Shown here in pieces: positions 21,779 to 33,950 of a stretch of 64,000 bases of DNA. Source of the DNA: Persicaria tinctoria (lineage: Eukaryota; Streptophyta; Magnoliopsida; Caryophyllales; Polygonaceae); assembly GCA_037127255.1 (NCBI GenBank), contig JBANSL010000019.1, forward strand, positions 18,065,001-18,129,000, in the 5' to 3' direction. Each line of letters begins with the position of its first letter. Position 1 is the stretch's first letter. Position numbers and translations under genes: made by a program. The notes below the pieces were generated by a model. The model was not told the origin of the DNA and ran no database searches. It saw nothing but the letters and a program-made list of their open reading frames with translations.

Positions 21779-23830
21779 TGTTGTTGCAGGAGGATGGTCA
21801 AGTATGAAATAAATATGAAATAAAGTTCAGACTGACTTCCCTGTCTCAGCAAATAAATACAAGACTTCCTCCCGTTGTAGTAAGAGAATAGTCAGGATCG
21901 AATCCACGAGGAAGCACGTCAGCAGTTCTCAAGTAGCTGTAAATTCTCACAGACAGAGCAGCAGAAAAGACAGAAACACAAAAACAACGAAAGAAACAGA
22001 AATAAAAGCAGAAGCAAAGAACAAAGCAAAACAGGAAAGACAAAGCAAAGCAGAAACTAAAAGCAAAGCAAAGGGGGGCTCGTCGATCTCGACAAACAGC
22101 TACTCGAGATCGACCACAGCAGTCGACAACAGAAAATCGGAAATCACAGCAGACAGGCAAACCCGGCAAGGGCAACTCGATCTCGACCAAGTCAACTCGA
22201 GATCGACAAGATCTCCTCTGTATCGACAAGAATTGACAGAAAATATAAATTGCAAATTCGAAACTAAAACTCAGATTTTTGACAGAAATAAATCAATATG
22301 CTAAAAGACTTCCAAAGCCAGGGTTTCAACACCACAACGATAACCATGCAAAGTAACACATAAAGGCATAAAAGATCATGCTTTCCATCAAATAACTTTC
22401 GTCATTAACAAATAGGCATATAGAGGCTTTCGTATAAACCCTAATTGTTACTAGCCCTTTTTCACATAATTAATCCAAGTTGCATTAAGATCACTTTCGC
22501 TTCAATAACACAAACAAGGATCACCTTCAACTCTCGCAAAAGAATCATGCTCATAGGGATAGAAGATGAATCGCACAAAAAGATCTGACCTTTATCGCAT
22601 CGCCTCACATGGCCACCGTCGGGCTCACCCCCGCCTCAGAAGTGGGTGGACTACTCACGCCTCATTGCAATCGCAGACATTGATGTATAAAAAGAAACTT
22701 GCATTAAAACTAAATTCAAAAGCCTTTACAATCCTGGCAATCAACTTTCGCAGAAAGCCAAAACCCTAAAAACCTTAGAACCCCTAAAACTTCTCTCTGT
22801 GGAACTACTTCTCTACCTCTGAAATTGAATCCTATGTAAGATAAGATGCCTAATGCTCAGCCCCTAGGGCTTTATTTATAGCCTTCTAAACCTTGCTACT
22901 CAAGGATAGAATATCTATATCTATATCTAAAACTATATCTAAAATGCTTAATGATAAATAAATGCCATAAAGAAATAAATCAACAAGGAAAAGATAAATC
23001 TAAATAGGGTAGGTCTTCATGTCTTGATAGATTGCGTCTTCCATAGAAAAAACTTGATGGATTTGGATAGAATCTTCCTCCTTTGGCCCCAAGGAATCCC
23101 AAGTCTACTCGGACAGGTCTTCGTCGACGCTTTTCTGGACACTGGCCTACTCGACCTCGACAAGGGCTCGTCGACCTCCAGTAGGGTGGATCGTCGACTG
23201 GACTTCCTGGCTAGCTCTGCTCGATGTGGCTCAGTCTTGGCTCCTGGTGCTCGTCGACCTCGAGTATCCCTAGTCGACCTGGAGTAGGATTGATCTGTCG
23301 ACTAGGTCTACTCGGGTAATTGTACTCGGCAAGCTCGGATCTGGACTCAGGCGCTCGTCGATCTCGACCAACTCTTGTCGAGATCGAGTAGAGGTGGGGA
23401 CTTCTGGTCGAGCAGGCTTCTCCTCGGCATGGACTCGGACTGGCGTTGTAGGGCTTGTCGATCTCGACTAGGGCTTGTCGAGATCGAGTAGGGTTGCTCG
23501 GCTTCTCGTCCTCGGCTTCTCGGTCAGCTTCTCTCCTCGACTCCGGGTGTGGTGTCTGGGCTTCGTCGATCTCGCTTGCTCGGTCAAGGTTCCGTTGCTT
23601 CCTTGACCTTGGAATTCTGTAGTGGTTTTCCGAGCTTTTCCGACCTTCTGTAGAATTGCTGTAAAATGCTTCGATTTCTGCGAATTAAACAGAAACTGGT
23701 GTAGATTCCATAATTTGGCAAATAAACATAAACTACATAGATTCTGTACTATCTTAGCCCAAATGAATGAAATGCATGCAGAAATTGATATAAAAGTTAC
23801 TGTAAAACATGGCAGATTCAGCTCACAACA
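21779..23830 (-). mobile_element. 3' LTR of element D
   Basis: 2052 bp, almost identical to 28814-30862. TATA box (minus strand) at 22872-22881. U3 palindrome pairs at 23151/23171, 23254/23274, 23358/23378 and 23458/23478, with a decayed fifth at 23565; steps are 103, 104, 100 and 107 bp. Centres are CC in two pairs and TC/GA in two. Further palindromes lie in the U5 side near 22084-22215. Confidence 0.93.
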
Positions 23831-25302
23831 AACACCCCATACTTAAGCTTGCTTGTCCTCAAGCAATACTTTTATTTGTCATTCAGGGGAAGAATTCAAA
23901 ACTCTCAACATATCAGATTCATTCTTATATAACCCTGCAATCAATTACCATCCTCAAAAAGGTACTAGTGTCACAAATTCATGCATGTGCAAATATGTAA
24001 AAGCAACATCTACTCACAAAAGGAGGGTTATGTATAAACAATTTATATGACCAAGCATTGATAATCAAGAAGACTTTAATTTAAGCTCATGAAGGAGTAG
24101 ATTGGTAAAAGGCTAAAAGGTGGGCAATTTTTGGCAATGTGGTACTTTTGATCCGGGGAAATGGAATACTTTCCAAATTGAATTTCCACATTCCTTCTTC
24201 CATTTGATTCATCACCTTTCATAATGCTTTTCTCAATAATAATGCTTTTACCTCTCTAACCTCAGCACTGCCTTCTCGTGAGTCGCAAACATGGGTGTCA
24301 TGAATGGCCCCGGATACTTAGTGCTTTGGACTCCTCACAATGTGTCCCATCTCTCCAAACTATTATCTTAGAGAGCAGGGTCAATCTACTTTTATCTCCT
24401 GAGGTGATTGGATTTTCTTTCACTCATTAAATTTTCCATATATTTTAAACAATTTCCTGCCAAACTCCAATAATGATAAACACAACAACCATATAACAAT
24501 CTCCATAATGTAACATCATTCTCAACATAATCCCCGGATAAGGTAAAGAATTGCAATATTTTAGAACATGTGGAGCAATAATTGAAATAAGGCATAATAT
24601 GGCTTTTGTGATGCATAAGCATGGGTAAGACTTGGATTATAACAATATGAGCATTATATGGAAATATAAAGTCCTCCATCATTTTATCATGCAACATGTC
24701 AAAAGCAATATCAAATTTACCTCCTTTCATGGTTTTCAAGAAAATATGCACTTCATTGTGACTTCCCTTTACTAGGCAATTTCATGCTATATCTCTAATG
24801 AATCTAATTTTGCATCGTCGAGTTCAATATAAGCTTCCATGACATTAATTCAAATTTTCAATGGGGGTTATTTTTCTCAAAATTTTGGAAAACATGCATA
24901 TAAGCACATAAATAGATAATGCATTCCAAAATAGCCATGTAGCAATTATAAGAAATAATGCACAAGTAATGTCAAATAAATCAAATATGCATAAAGTAAG
25001 CCCTTCCCCCACCCCATACTTAAACATTACAGTGTCCTCACTGTATAAAAAAACAAGGTAAGGGTAAAGAAAGAAACTCACAAGACAGATGTGCAGAGCC
25101 TCAAAATTTCGACTGGAGCACCTCCTAGGCCGAGTAAGACTCGGTTCTATCCATGGACCTGAAAAGTAGAAGACATATACCCATAATAGCAAGACTAAAA
25201 GTGTTCAAAACCAAAACAAAACAACAAAGTCTCACAAAGTCCTAAAAAGTCTATGTACATGCTCTAGATTTTATAGTCGCTAGGCCGACTTTCCATTTAT
25301 GC
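23831..25302 (-). other. 3' untranslated region of element D
   Basis: No supported gene. About 24.15-24.82 kb is homologous to element A's 4.54-5.24 kb, including a block around 24250-24330 with CATGACACCCATGTTTGCGA on the minus strand. It also holds the hairpin (25028-25045) and internal polypurine tract (25001-25022) found in A and E. Confidence 0.75.
23833..23844 (-). promoter_or_regulatory. 3' polypurine tract of element D
   Basis: Minus strand reads AAGTATGGGGTG directly before the 3' LTR, identical to the tract of elements A and E. Confidence 0.75.
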
Positions 25303-25735
25303 TCAAGGTGGCATCTGCAGGGCCCATGTAGCTTGGGCCTCAAATAAGACTCCATTCTTGTCCATTAGCTGCAATCCTCCAGAATGGATCTTGTTCACCA
25401 CGAAAGGTCCCATCCGCTTTTTGTTGAATTTGTTAGGAAACCAATGATCCTTTGATTTAGAGACATAGAGCCTGTCTCCAACTTCATATTCTTTAGGCTC
25501 ATCATTGGATATCCTGCACAATCGCACATGCCAAGGCAGACCTCTCCCACGTATAGATAAATCTTTAATGGAAATAGGAGAAGAAAGATCCATACCTTGA
25601 CTTACCTTCGCAGACACGGAATCGGGAACCACTGTATTTGGCCGATCTCGACTAGGGCTAGTCGATCTCGACGAGTCTGCAGTTTCTGGTGGTGTCCTGC
25701 TCGCAGATGCAGAAGTCGATGAAGGACAGGTCTTG

Positions 25736-26127
25736 TCGACCTCGAGTAGCCTACTCGACATCGAGTAGGGCTTCGCTCCTGGTGGTTCCAGCGTCGAGGA
25801 AGCAGGGTCTGGTGGCGCCGGGTGGTGGTCGACCTCGACAAGGCTTGTCGAGATCGACGAGGCTGGTCCGTCTGGTTGTCTCAGCGTCGAGGAAGCCGGT
25901 GCCCGAGGATCTTGGTCGATCTCGACTAGGGTAGTCGATCTCGACGAGGGCTCTGGCTCCGGTAACGTCGAGGAGGGCGAAGTCGGATTGGCCGAATGGT
26001 GGTCGACCTCGACAAGGGTGGTCGAGACCGACGAGCCTGGTTTGTCTGGTTCGCTGCTCAACGATGCTGGTGCTGGTGGAGTCTCCTTGGTCTGGTCGAG
26101 ATCGACTAGGGTTCTACTCGATGTCGA
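25736..26127 (-). repeat. In-frame periodic palindrome-pair array in linker 2 of element D
   Basis: Pairs start at 25736/25755, 25829/25848, 25916/25935, 26003/26022 and 26096/26118; a further pair lies near 25642/25662. Pair steps are 93, 87, 87 and 93 bp, all multiples of three, giving 29-31-residue peptide repeats (for example SSRSTTLVEIDQ). Centres are CC, CA, GA, TC and TG. Confidence 0.88.
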
Positions 26128-27046
26128 GGAGCCTTGGTCGATCTTGACCCCATACTTAGTCCCTGTCAAGGCATCCGAAAAATAATTAATCCACAACGAC
26201 TTACCTTGGTCCGTGTCGATTGGATTCTCTGTGTTCTCCTTGAGGATTGCCATGATCTCCTCCACCTGGGCCTCCATGTCCCTCTTTTCCAGCTCCTCGG
26301 GGGTCATATTTCTGACCTTGGGTTACCCGCAGGTGATGTAACCAGCTGAGATAGATTTGACCTCTTCCATTGGACCTGTATGCCTTTCAGTTTTATTAAA
26401 GGAATACTCAATTACCTCATCGCTGATGTTGAAGGTGAGCACTCCTTTTCTTACGCTTATGTTGGCATCCACCGTCGCCAAGAATGGTCTTCCTAGAATA
26501 ATTGGACAAGCAGGATCTTCTTGCATATCAACAACTAAGAAATCAGCAGGGACAAAGAATTTACCTACTTGTACTGGGACGTTGTCCACCATGCCTGTTG
26601 GAATGACCACCGTGTTGTTGGCCATGTAAAGTCTAGCATCCACAGGCTCTAGGGCACCTATCTTAATCTTGGACCAAATCGTTAAAGGCATTATACTCAC
26701 ACTAGCTCCAAGATCACATAGGGCATTAATTTTGTATGGACCAAATCCAATAGTTATAGCAAACTTACCTGGATCCGGCCTCTTCTCCAACATGTCCAGA
26801 TGGCTGCACTCCTCTGTGATTTCAGCCATCGATCGCTTTTTGCTCAGAATCTCCTTCAGGAACTTGACATAAGATGGCATTTCATTGAGAGCTTCTGTGA
26901 AGGGGATAGTGACGTTGAGTTTCTGAAGCATCTTGATGAAGCGCTGAAATTTCTTTTCTGCCGGGTCCTTTAGAGATTTTGTGGGGAAAGGCAGCTTCTT
27001 TTTCTGATTCGGAGCCAGAACAGACGTCGGAGGTGCTGCAGGCTGC

Positions 27047-27209
27047 TCTATGTCGACCAGGGGCTCCTCGACATCGACTAGGGTCTTGTCGACATCGACC
27101 AGGTTGGGCGTAGTCGAGTTGCTGTGTGGTGCAGACGAAGATTTTTGCAGATACTCCTCGAGATCGACGAGGCCTTCGTCGAGATCGACCACAGGTTTGT
27201 CGAGGTCGA
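27047..27209 (-). repeat. Linker 1 palindrome heptads in element D
   Basis: Motifs start at 27047, 27068 and 27089, then at 27158, 27179 and 27200. All steps within each triplet are 21 bp, encoding L-V-D-V-D-x-x heptads on the minus strand. Confidence 0.85.
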
Positions 27210-28792
27210 CTTGCTGTTCCTCGTCGTTCTGCTGCTTTCCGACCTCTGGCTCTTGCATTTAATGGCCGCTTCTGAGTTTTACAGCAGCGATGTGTCCAGT
27301 CTTTCCCTTAGGATTTGGTTCTGAAGATCCCGGAAGAGAGCTTGACTGTCTGGGGATTCCTGCTGCTAGCTGACCAATCTGTGTATCAACTGATTTTCGC
27401 CATATATCAATCTCCCCAAGCGTAGAGTTGACACCTTGCATCTGAGTATAGACAGAGTTGAAGGATTGCCTAGTTTCTGAGTAGTTTCTCCGTATTTCCT
27501 CCACGACTGTCTGTATATCATCCTTTTTCTGTTCCCTTTCCGGATGTCCTGGAGCTCTGTAGGGCGGGGGGTTCCTAGGGACACCTTGGTTCCATTGTGG
27601 TTGCTGAAACCTTTGGTCCCCCATGTAGCGACTGGGACCCCCGGCGTAAGCTACATCCTCATGATGCTCTGCCATCCTGACTTGTTCTGCGTGTGGGTAT
27701 TCAGGAGTGGTGTGCCTTTGCGATCCGCATTCTATGCAAGGCTGGTTGATAGAGAGATACTTTACTTGCTTGATGAGTTTCTTATTCTGGTCTCTGTAGT
27801 ACTGCTCCCTAACATCAGGATCAATCTCCTTAGGTGGCTCATAGAGGGGCATGGATGGTGCTGGCCTGGCGTATGGGTTCTCTTCATAGGTTGCAGTAGA
27901 CCCATACTTGTTGTCGTAGTTAGTGAGCTTCTCTAGCACACCCCATGCGTCACTTGGCGGCATTGTCAGATACTCATAGCGAGTATAGTGGTTGATCCTG
28001 TCCTTTGTGACTTGATCCAGAGAGTTGAAGAAGATCTCCTGAATGACGTAGGGTGGCTGTCCATGAGTAGGGCAAGATCGCAGAAGTTCCTTGTAGCGCT
28101 CCCATGCCTTTGCCAGCGGTTCCCCTTGCTTCTGTTTGAAGGCGGTGATTCTCTGGCGGAGATGTGCTGTTTTGGCAGGAGGGAAGAATTTGTTCAAAAA
28201 CTCTTGCTCTACTTGGGCCCATGTTGTCAGTGATCTTGGTTTCAGCCCTTGCAGCCATTTCAGTGCAGGCCCAGCGAGAGACCAGCGAAAAGATTCATCT
28301 TGACATATTCCAGGGTTGTACCTTCAGCAATAGTACGACACATGTCAGAAAAGTTTGTAATATGTTCAAGAGGACACTCATTAAATCTACCAAAAAAGGC
28401 ATTATTTTTAAGCTCTATAAGAAATTGAGTGCGAATTTCAAAAGAGTTTTCAGGGATTAGAATCGCCAATTCAGGCACGACGAGGGTTGGGTGCATGTAG
28501 TCCTCTGCTGTGGTTGGATATTGGGCAAGCTCAGCCTGTGCTTGTTCCCTTGCTGCTTTCTCAGCGGTGATAGCAGCATCCTTAGCGGCTAATTCCCTGG
28601 TAAGCCTAGCGATCAGCTGTTCTTGTGTCTCCGCAGCTGCCATGGCTCTTTGTAGTTTAGCTCTGATATGAAAAAGGCGTTCCGGTTCGTCTAAGGCGTC
28701 AAACTCATGTGTTTGACCAGAACGACGCATACACCTGTGAATTCACTCAAAGAAATAGTGAGAACTGACTAACTAAGGCGCAAATGATTGCT

Positions 28793-28810
28793 TCCCCGGC
28801 AACGGCGCCA
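28793..28810 (-). promoter_or_regulatory. Primer binding site of element D (tRNA-Asp)
   Basis: Minus strand TGGCGCCGTTGCCGGGGA, 18 bases complementary to the 3' end of plant tRNA-Asp, three bases after the 5' LTR. It is the only unmutated copy of this site in the window. Confidence 0.93.
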
Positions 28811-28813
28811 ATT

Positions 28814-30862
28814 TGTTGTTGCAGGAGGATGGTCAAGTATGAAATAAATATGAAATAAAGTTCAGACTGACTTCCCTGTCTCAGCAAATAAATACAAGAC
28901 TTCCTCCCGTTGTAGTAAGAGAATAGTCAGGATCGAATCCACGAGGAAGCACGTCAGCAGTTCTCAGGTAGCTGTAAATTCTCACAGACAGAGCAGCAGA
29001 AAAGACAGAAACACAGAAACAACGAAAGAAACAGAAATAAAAGCAGAAGCAAATAACAAAGCAAAACAGGAAAGACAAAGCAAAGAAAAAACTAAAAGCA
29101 AAGCAAAGGGCTCGTCGATCTCGACAAACAGCTACTCGAGATCGACCACAGCAGTCGACAACAGAAAATCGGAAATCACAGCAGACAGGCAAACCCGGCA
29201 AGGGCAACTCGATCTCGACCAAGTCAACTCGAGATCGACAAGATCTCCTCTGTATCAACAAGAATTGACAGAAAATATAAATTGCAAATTCGAAACTAAA
29301 ACTCAGATTTTTGACAGAAATAAATCAATATGCTAAAAGACTTCCAAAGCCAGGGTTTCAACACCACAACGATAACCATGCAAAGTAACACATAAAGGCA
29401 TAAAAGATCATGCTTTCCATCAAATAACTTTCGTCATTAACAAATAGGCATATAGAGGCTTTCGCATAAACCCTAATTGTTACTAGCCCTTTTTCACATA
29501 ATTAATCCAAGTTGCATTAAGATCACTTTCGCTTCAATAACACAAACAAGGATCACCTTCAACTCTCGCAAAAGAATCATGCTCATAGGGATAGAAGATG
29601 AATTGCACAAAAAGATCTGACCTTTATCGCATCGCCTCACATGGCCACCGTCGGGCTCACCCCCGCCTCAGAAGTGGGTGTACTACTCACGCCTCATTGC
29701 AATCGCAGATATTGATGTATAAAAAGAAACTTGCATTAAAACTAAATTCAAAAGCCTTTACAATCCTGGCAATCAACTTTCGCAGAAAGCCAAAACCCTA
29801 AAAACCTTAGAACCCCTAAAACTTCTCTCTGTGGAACTACTTCTCTACCTCTGAAATTGAATCCTATGTAAGATAAGATGCCTAATCATCAGCCCCTAGG
29901 GCTTTATTTATAGCCTTCTAAACCTTGCTACTCAAGGATAGAATATCTATATCTATATCTAAAACTATATCTAAAATGCTTAATGATAAATAAATGCCAT
30001 AAAGAAATAAATCAACAAGGAAAAGATAAATCTAAATAGGGTAGGTCTTCATGTCTTGATAGATTGCGTCTTCCATAGAAAAAACTTGATGGATTTGGAT
30101 AGAATCTTCCTCCTTTGGCCCCAAGGAATCCCAAGTCTACTCGGACAGGTCTTCATCGACGCGTTTTTGGACACTGGCCTACTCGACCTCGACAAGGGCT
30201 CGTCGACCTCGAGTAGGGTGGATCGTCGACTGGACTTCCTGGCTAGCTCTGCTCGATGTGGCTCAGTCTTGGCTCCTGGTGCTCGTCGACCTCGAGTATC
30301 CCTAGTCGACCTCGAGTAGGATTGATCCGTCGACTAGGTCTCCTCGGGTAAGTGTACTCGGCAAGCTCGGATCTGGACTCAGGCGCTCGTCGATCTCGAC
30401 CAACTCTTGTCGAGATCGAGTAGAGGTGGGGACGTCTGGTCGAGCAGGCTTCTCCTCGGCATGGACTCGGACTGGCGTTGTGGGGCTTTTCGATCTCGAC
30501 TAGGGCTTGTCGAGATCGAGTAGGGTTGCTCGGCTTCTCGTCCTCGGCTTCTCGGTCAGCTTCTCTCCTCGACTCCGGGTGTGGTGTCTGGGCTTCGTCG
30601 ATCTCGCTTGCTCGGTCAAGGTTCCGTTGCTTCCTTGACCTTGGAATTCTGTAGTGGTTTTTCGAGCTTTTCCGACCTTCTGTAGAATTGCTGTAAAATG
30701 CTTCGATTTCTGCGAATTAAACAGAAACTGGTGTAGCTTCCATAATTTGGCAAATAAACATAAACTACATAGATTCTGTACTATCTTAGCCCAAATGAAT
30801 GAAATGCATGCAGAAATTGATATAAAAGTTACTGTAAAACATGGCAGATTCAGCTCACAACA
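28814..30862 (-). mobile_element. 5' LTR of element D
   Basis: 2049 bp, ends TGTTGTGAGC and GCAACAACA on the minus strand. TATA box (minus) at 29904-29913. U3 palindrome pairs at 30183/30203, 30286/30306, 30390/30410 and 30490/30510 and a decayed one at 30598 (steps 103, 104, 100, 108). Two half-sites mutated in the other LTR (23171, 23274) are intact here. Confidence 0.93.
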
Positions 30863-31185
30863 GCAAGGTGCTTGTTTTGTTCCTCCCCAGACAATCCATG
30901 AAAGTAGGGCAAAATAGATGACCAATTCGACTTGTACTCAAATCTTGAACCCTCAGGGAGATCGGGAAGACTAAATGCAAGTGGTTGAGCACTCAAATCA
31001 GGTTCCTTTAAGTTTCTCAGGGTCCTTCTTGGCGGATTACCAAAAACGCCTTTTGCCATCTCTTCATCGGTCTCAAAGACAAGCTTCCTCTTCAACCTAA
31101 GAGATCTTTCAATATCGTGATCAAAAGACAAAGACAATGAATTAGAAAATCTATTTTGAACCATACAAAGACGCAAAAGACTCAA
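30863..31185 (-). pseudogene. Athila gag N-terminus
   Basis: Minus frame with DHDIERSLRLKRK, RTLRNLKEPDLSAQPLAF and SILPYFHGLSGEEQNKHL, the characteristic beginning of Athila-type gag proteins. It is cut by element D; on the far side of D only about four more codons follow before the family 3 LTR. This is a different gag subfamily from that of elements A, D and E. Confidence 0.8.
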
Positions 31186-32060
31186 AGTAAAGAGTAATTG
31201 AAAGAGTTAAAGAAAAGCAAACTCCTTTCTTCTCCCCTTCAACGGTGCCAAGAATTTGGTGCGGGACGAACGTCGTTGGCACTTTCGCCCTTTGCCAAAT
31301 AGTAAAAATATCAAAACTTAAACACACAACCAATAGATTAGGCAACCAATCACTTGATAACCCAAATAACTGCTAGTATAGCGATGAAGTCCAGTGTCGA
31401 ATCCATAGGGAGAAGGGATTGCCTATTCAATAACTCTAAATTAACAAAGACTCTTATAGCAAAGCAATAATTCTTGACAAGTAGCAAATATGTAAAAGTA
31501 ACTAGATTGCAAATCACAAAGCAAATAGATATCAAAGCAGAAAGAACATTTCACCTGTAATTCTCTGACAATGGTTGGAATTCATGGTTCTCAGATTGAT
31601 CTATCAATTATTCATATTCCTAGGTCTACTTGACTAAAGTTTAGAGATCCTCAGAGATGCACTCATCTTATTCGATATCACTAAAGAATAGCATTAAGAA
31701 CTCAAGCAATCAATACCAATTGGCACATTGACTTTACATAATTAAGACTAATAGGTGCATACCGAACTCAACCTTAATCGAATATCCTCAACATAGATCA
31801 ATTGAAATAATCCACTACAAAGACAAAGAGACATCACTATCATCAATACCTTTGTTTGTTGTCGAGAAAACAACAACGAATTCATAGCTAGAGATCCAAT
31901 TCCTAACATGTTCATCAAGCATAGAAAGGAACACAAATATAAATTAAGCACAAGATGATAAATAAAAACATGAATAATCAAATAGAATCAAATCATCTCA
32001 ATCCAAACAACAATGTCTTCGAATCACAGGCGAAACTTTGAGTTTAGAAACTCATAGGCC

Positions 32061-32169
<109 letters not shown>

Positions 32170-32626
32170 ATTGTGTTCATAGTCTCACAATAACAACATG
32201 TACTCTCAAAAGAACTGAAAAACAACTAATAAAGCCTCCCAAAGGTTGGTCAAACCCTAGTAGGAACTAATAGAAAATAAGATAAAATAATGGTCTTAGG
32301 ATCCAAAACCGCATTGCTAGAATCTGGGCCCATGGCTGGCGCCGTCTCTACAGTGTCCGACGTTCCTCAATTTCCTTCAACGGATTCCAATGTCATGCCT
32401 CCTTGCTCTTCCTTAGCTCCTCTTTAGCTCCATATGCTCCCAAAACATGCTTCTTAAACTCTTCCCAAAGTCCATCCAAGGTCGGAATGTAATTCTGCAG
32501 AATAAACACTAAAAATACATAGAGTCGAATACTTCACAAACAATATACGGAACTAGACTCAAACAATAGCAAAACCACTAACTAATTGCAATAAGAAACA
32601 CCTATAATGCATATATGAAATATGCA

Positions 32627-32969
32627 TTATTAGAAATATAAATTTTGAATCAAGTTCAATATTTTCATTATCAACTGGTCACAACTCGATTCTCACCCCC
32701 CATTTTGCCTAGTGGTTTTTCCTCTACTTTTTTTTTTGTCATTGAATTGAAAGTACAAGGTTTAATATACAAAAGACTTTCATTCATGTTTCCTTTATTT
32801 GTCATATGTTTTAGAGGGAATAGCAAAAAATGACCCTAAAAACCGATTTTATTGAAAGGTTAACCCAATCCGGTTTGAAATTGGGCCAAACCGGATATGG
32901 GGGTAAAAGGCTCCCTCGGTAGCAGGTAAGTGAGAGGGGTGGCCTTCTACTGATCGACACCTAAAAAAA

Positions 32970-33020
<51 letters not shown>

Positions 33021-33030
33021 CAAGTCCCAT
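32627..33030. other. Unassigned stretch with (AG)n
   Basis: No gene seen. It contains an AACCGG-type inverted motif near 32870-32900 and an (AG)n microsatellite at 32972-33014. The open frames here come from low-complexity AG/CT sequence. Confidence 0.6.
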
Positions 33031-33743
33031 CTGTAGAGGAGAGAGACATAGCATAGCGAGAAAAAAAAAATTGAGAGAGAGAGAGGAGTGAAAAAAGAAA
33101 AATAAAGTTGTAGAGGAGAAAGAGAAAGATCAGTGAGGACAGGACAGAGAGAGATGGAAGAATTATGTCTCCTCTGCGACTTTACTATTGCTTTTTCACT
33201 TCGAAGAAGAAGCAATTGGGCGGAGGTTTATTTACAGGTTGACGTGTAAACAGTTAGTTTTAACTGGACACCCAATGCAAAACGACATGCATAACACATA
33301 TTTGAATCGACTAGACAAGAGTTATCGGAGAAATAGATTCGCCATCGAATTCGGATAGAAAATGGGCAAGTTTGCTTTCGATAAAAGTTATGCGAAAGGT
33401 GTCTCCCTCAAATATGAAGCAAATTTACCCATTTTCTATCTGAAGTCGATGGTGAATCTGTTTCTCCGATAACTCTTGTCCAATCAATTCCAATATGTGT
33501 CTTGTCGTTTTACTTTGGGTGTCCAGTTAAAACTAACTGCTTACATGTCAACCTACAAATAAACCCCCGTCCAATTGCTTCTTCTTCGATGGTTTTTATC
33601 TGAAACTTAAGATTTAATTCAAATTATTTTAATTCCCCCTCAATGTAGCTCTTCCATCTCTCTTTGTCCTATCGTCACTAATCTCTCTCTCTTCTCTGCA
33701 ACTTTACTTTTCTTTTTCACTGCTCTCCCTCTCTCCTCTACAG
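33031..33743. repeat. Foldback (long inverted repeat)
   Basis: Left arm about 33031-33378 is the inverted, imperfect copy of right arm about 33416-33743, with a loop of about 37 bases. Examples: TAACTGGACACCC (about 33258) against GGGTGTCCAGTTA (about 33518); ATGGGCAAGTTTGC against GCAAATTTACCCAT. The transcript would form a hairpin with a stem of roughly 330-350 bp. A third copy of the right arm is at about 43690-43890. Could be a foldback or Mutator-like non-autonomous element; no target duplication was identified. Confidence 0.85.
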
Positions 33744-33882
33744 ACTCTCTCTTGCTTTCTGATGCCGATCAAGATGGTCTTCTGTGGGTCAAACAATGAT
33801 CTTAATCCAGGCGAACTCTCAAGACCGATTCGAGGGATATTGATGGCAAAGAGTGTCTTCCTCAAGAGGAAGAAAAATGCGC

Positions 33883-33950
<68 letters not shown>

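Larger units (their letters stand above)
25303..28730 (-). pseudogene. gag-protease polyprotein of element D with integrase-tail-like end
   Basis: Starts at ATG 28730 (MRRSGQTHEFDALDEPER). It has an N-terminal coiled coil, gag core (WLEGLKPRSLTTWAQVEQEF) and a zinc knuckle CIECGSQRHTTPEY in which the last Cys is Tyr. Linker 1 follows (V-D-V-D heptads), then a pre-protease domain and retropepsin with C-D-L-G-A-S (about 26704-26720), MANNTVVIPTG and IILGRPFLATVDA. After a palindrome-rich linker 2, the C-terminus has YEVGDRLYVSKSK and KKRMGPFVVNKI, resembling the Athila integrase C-terminal end. Broken by a frameshift near 28262 and in-frame stops at 27261-27259 (CAA to TAA) and 26325-26323. Confidence 0.87.
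21779..30862 (-). mobile_element. Element D: structurally complete gag-protease Athila-like element
   Basis: 9084 bp, minus strand. The 3' LTR is 21779-23830 and the 5' LTR is 28814-30862. The target duplication GCAAG is perfect (21774-21778 and 30863-30867). The primer site matches tRNA-Asp over 18 bases and a polypurine tract lies at 23833-23844. The 4983-bp interior encodes gag, protease, a long palindrome-rich linker and a tail resembling the integrase C-terminus. Reverse transcriptase, RNase H and integrase core are absent. The LTRs are near identical by eye, so insertion is relatively recent. Confidence 0.93.

Noticed and set aside
32849..33215. Minus-strand Ser/Leu-rich open frames
   Set aside because: Translation of (AG)n/(CT)n low-complexity DNA and the foldback arm.
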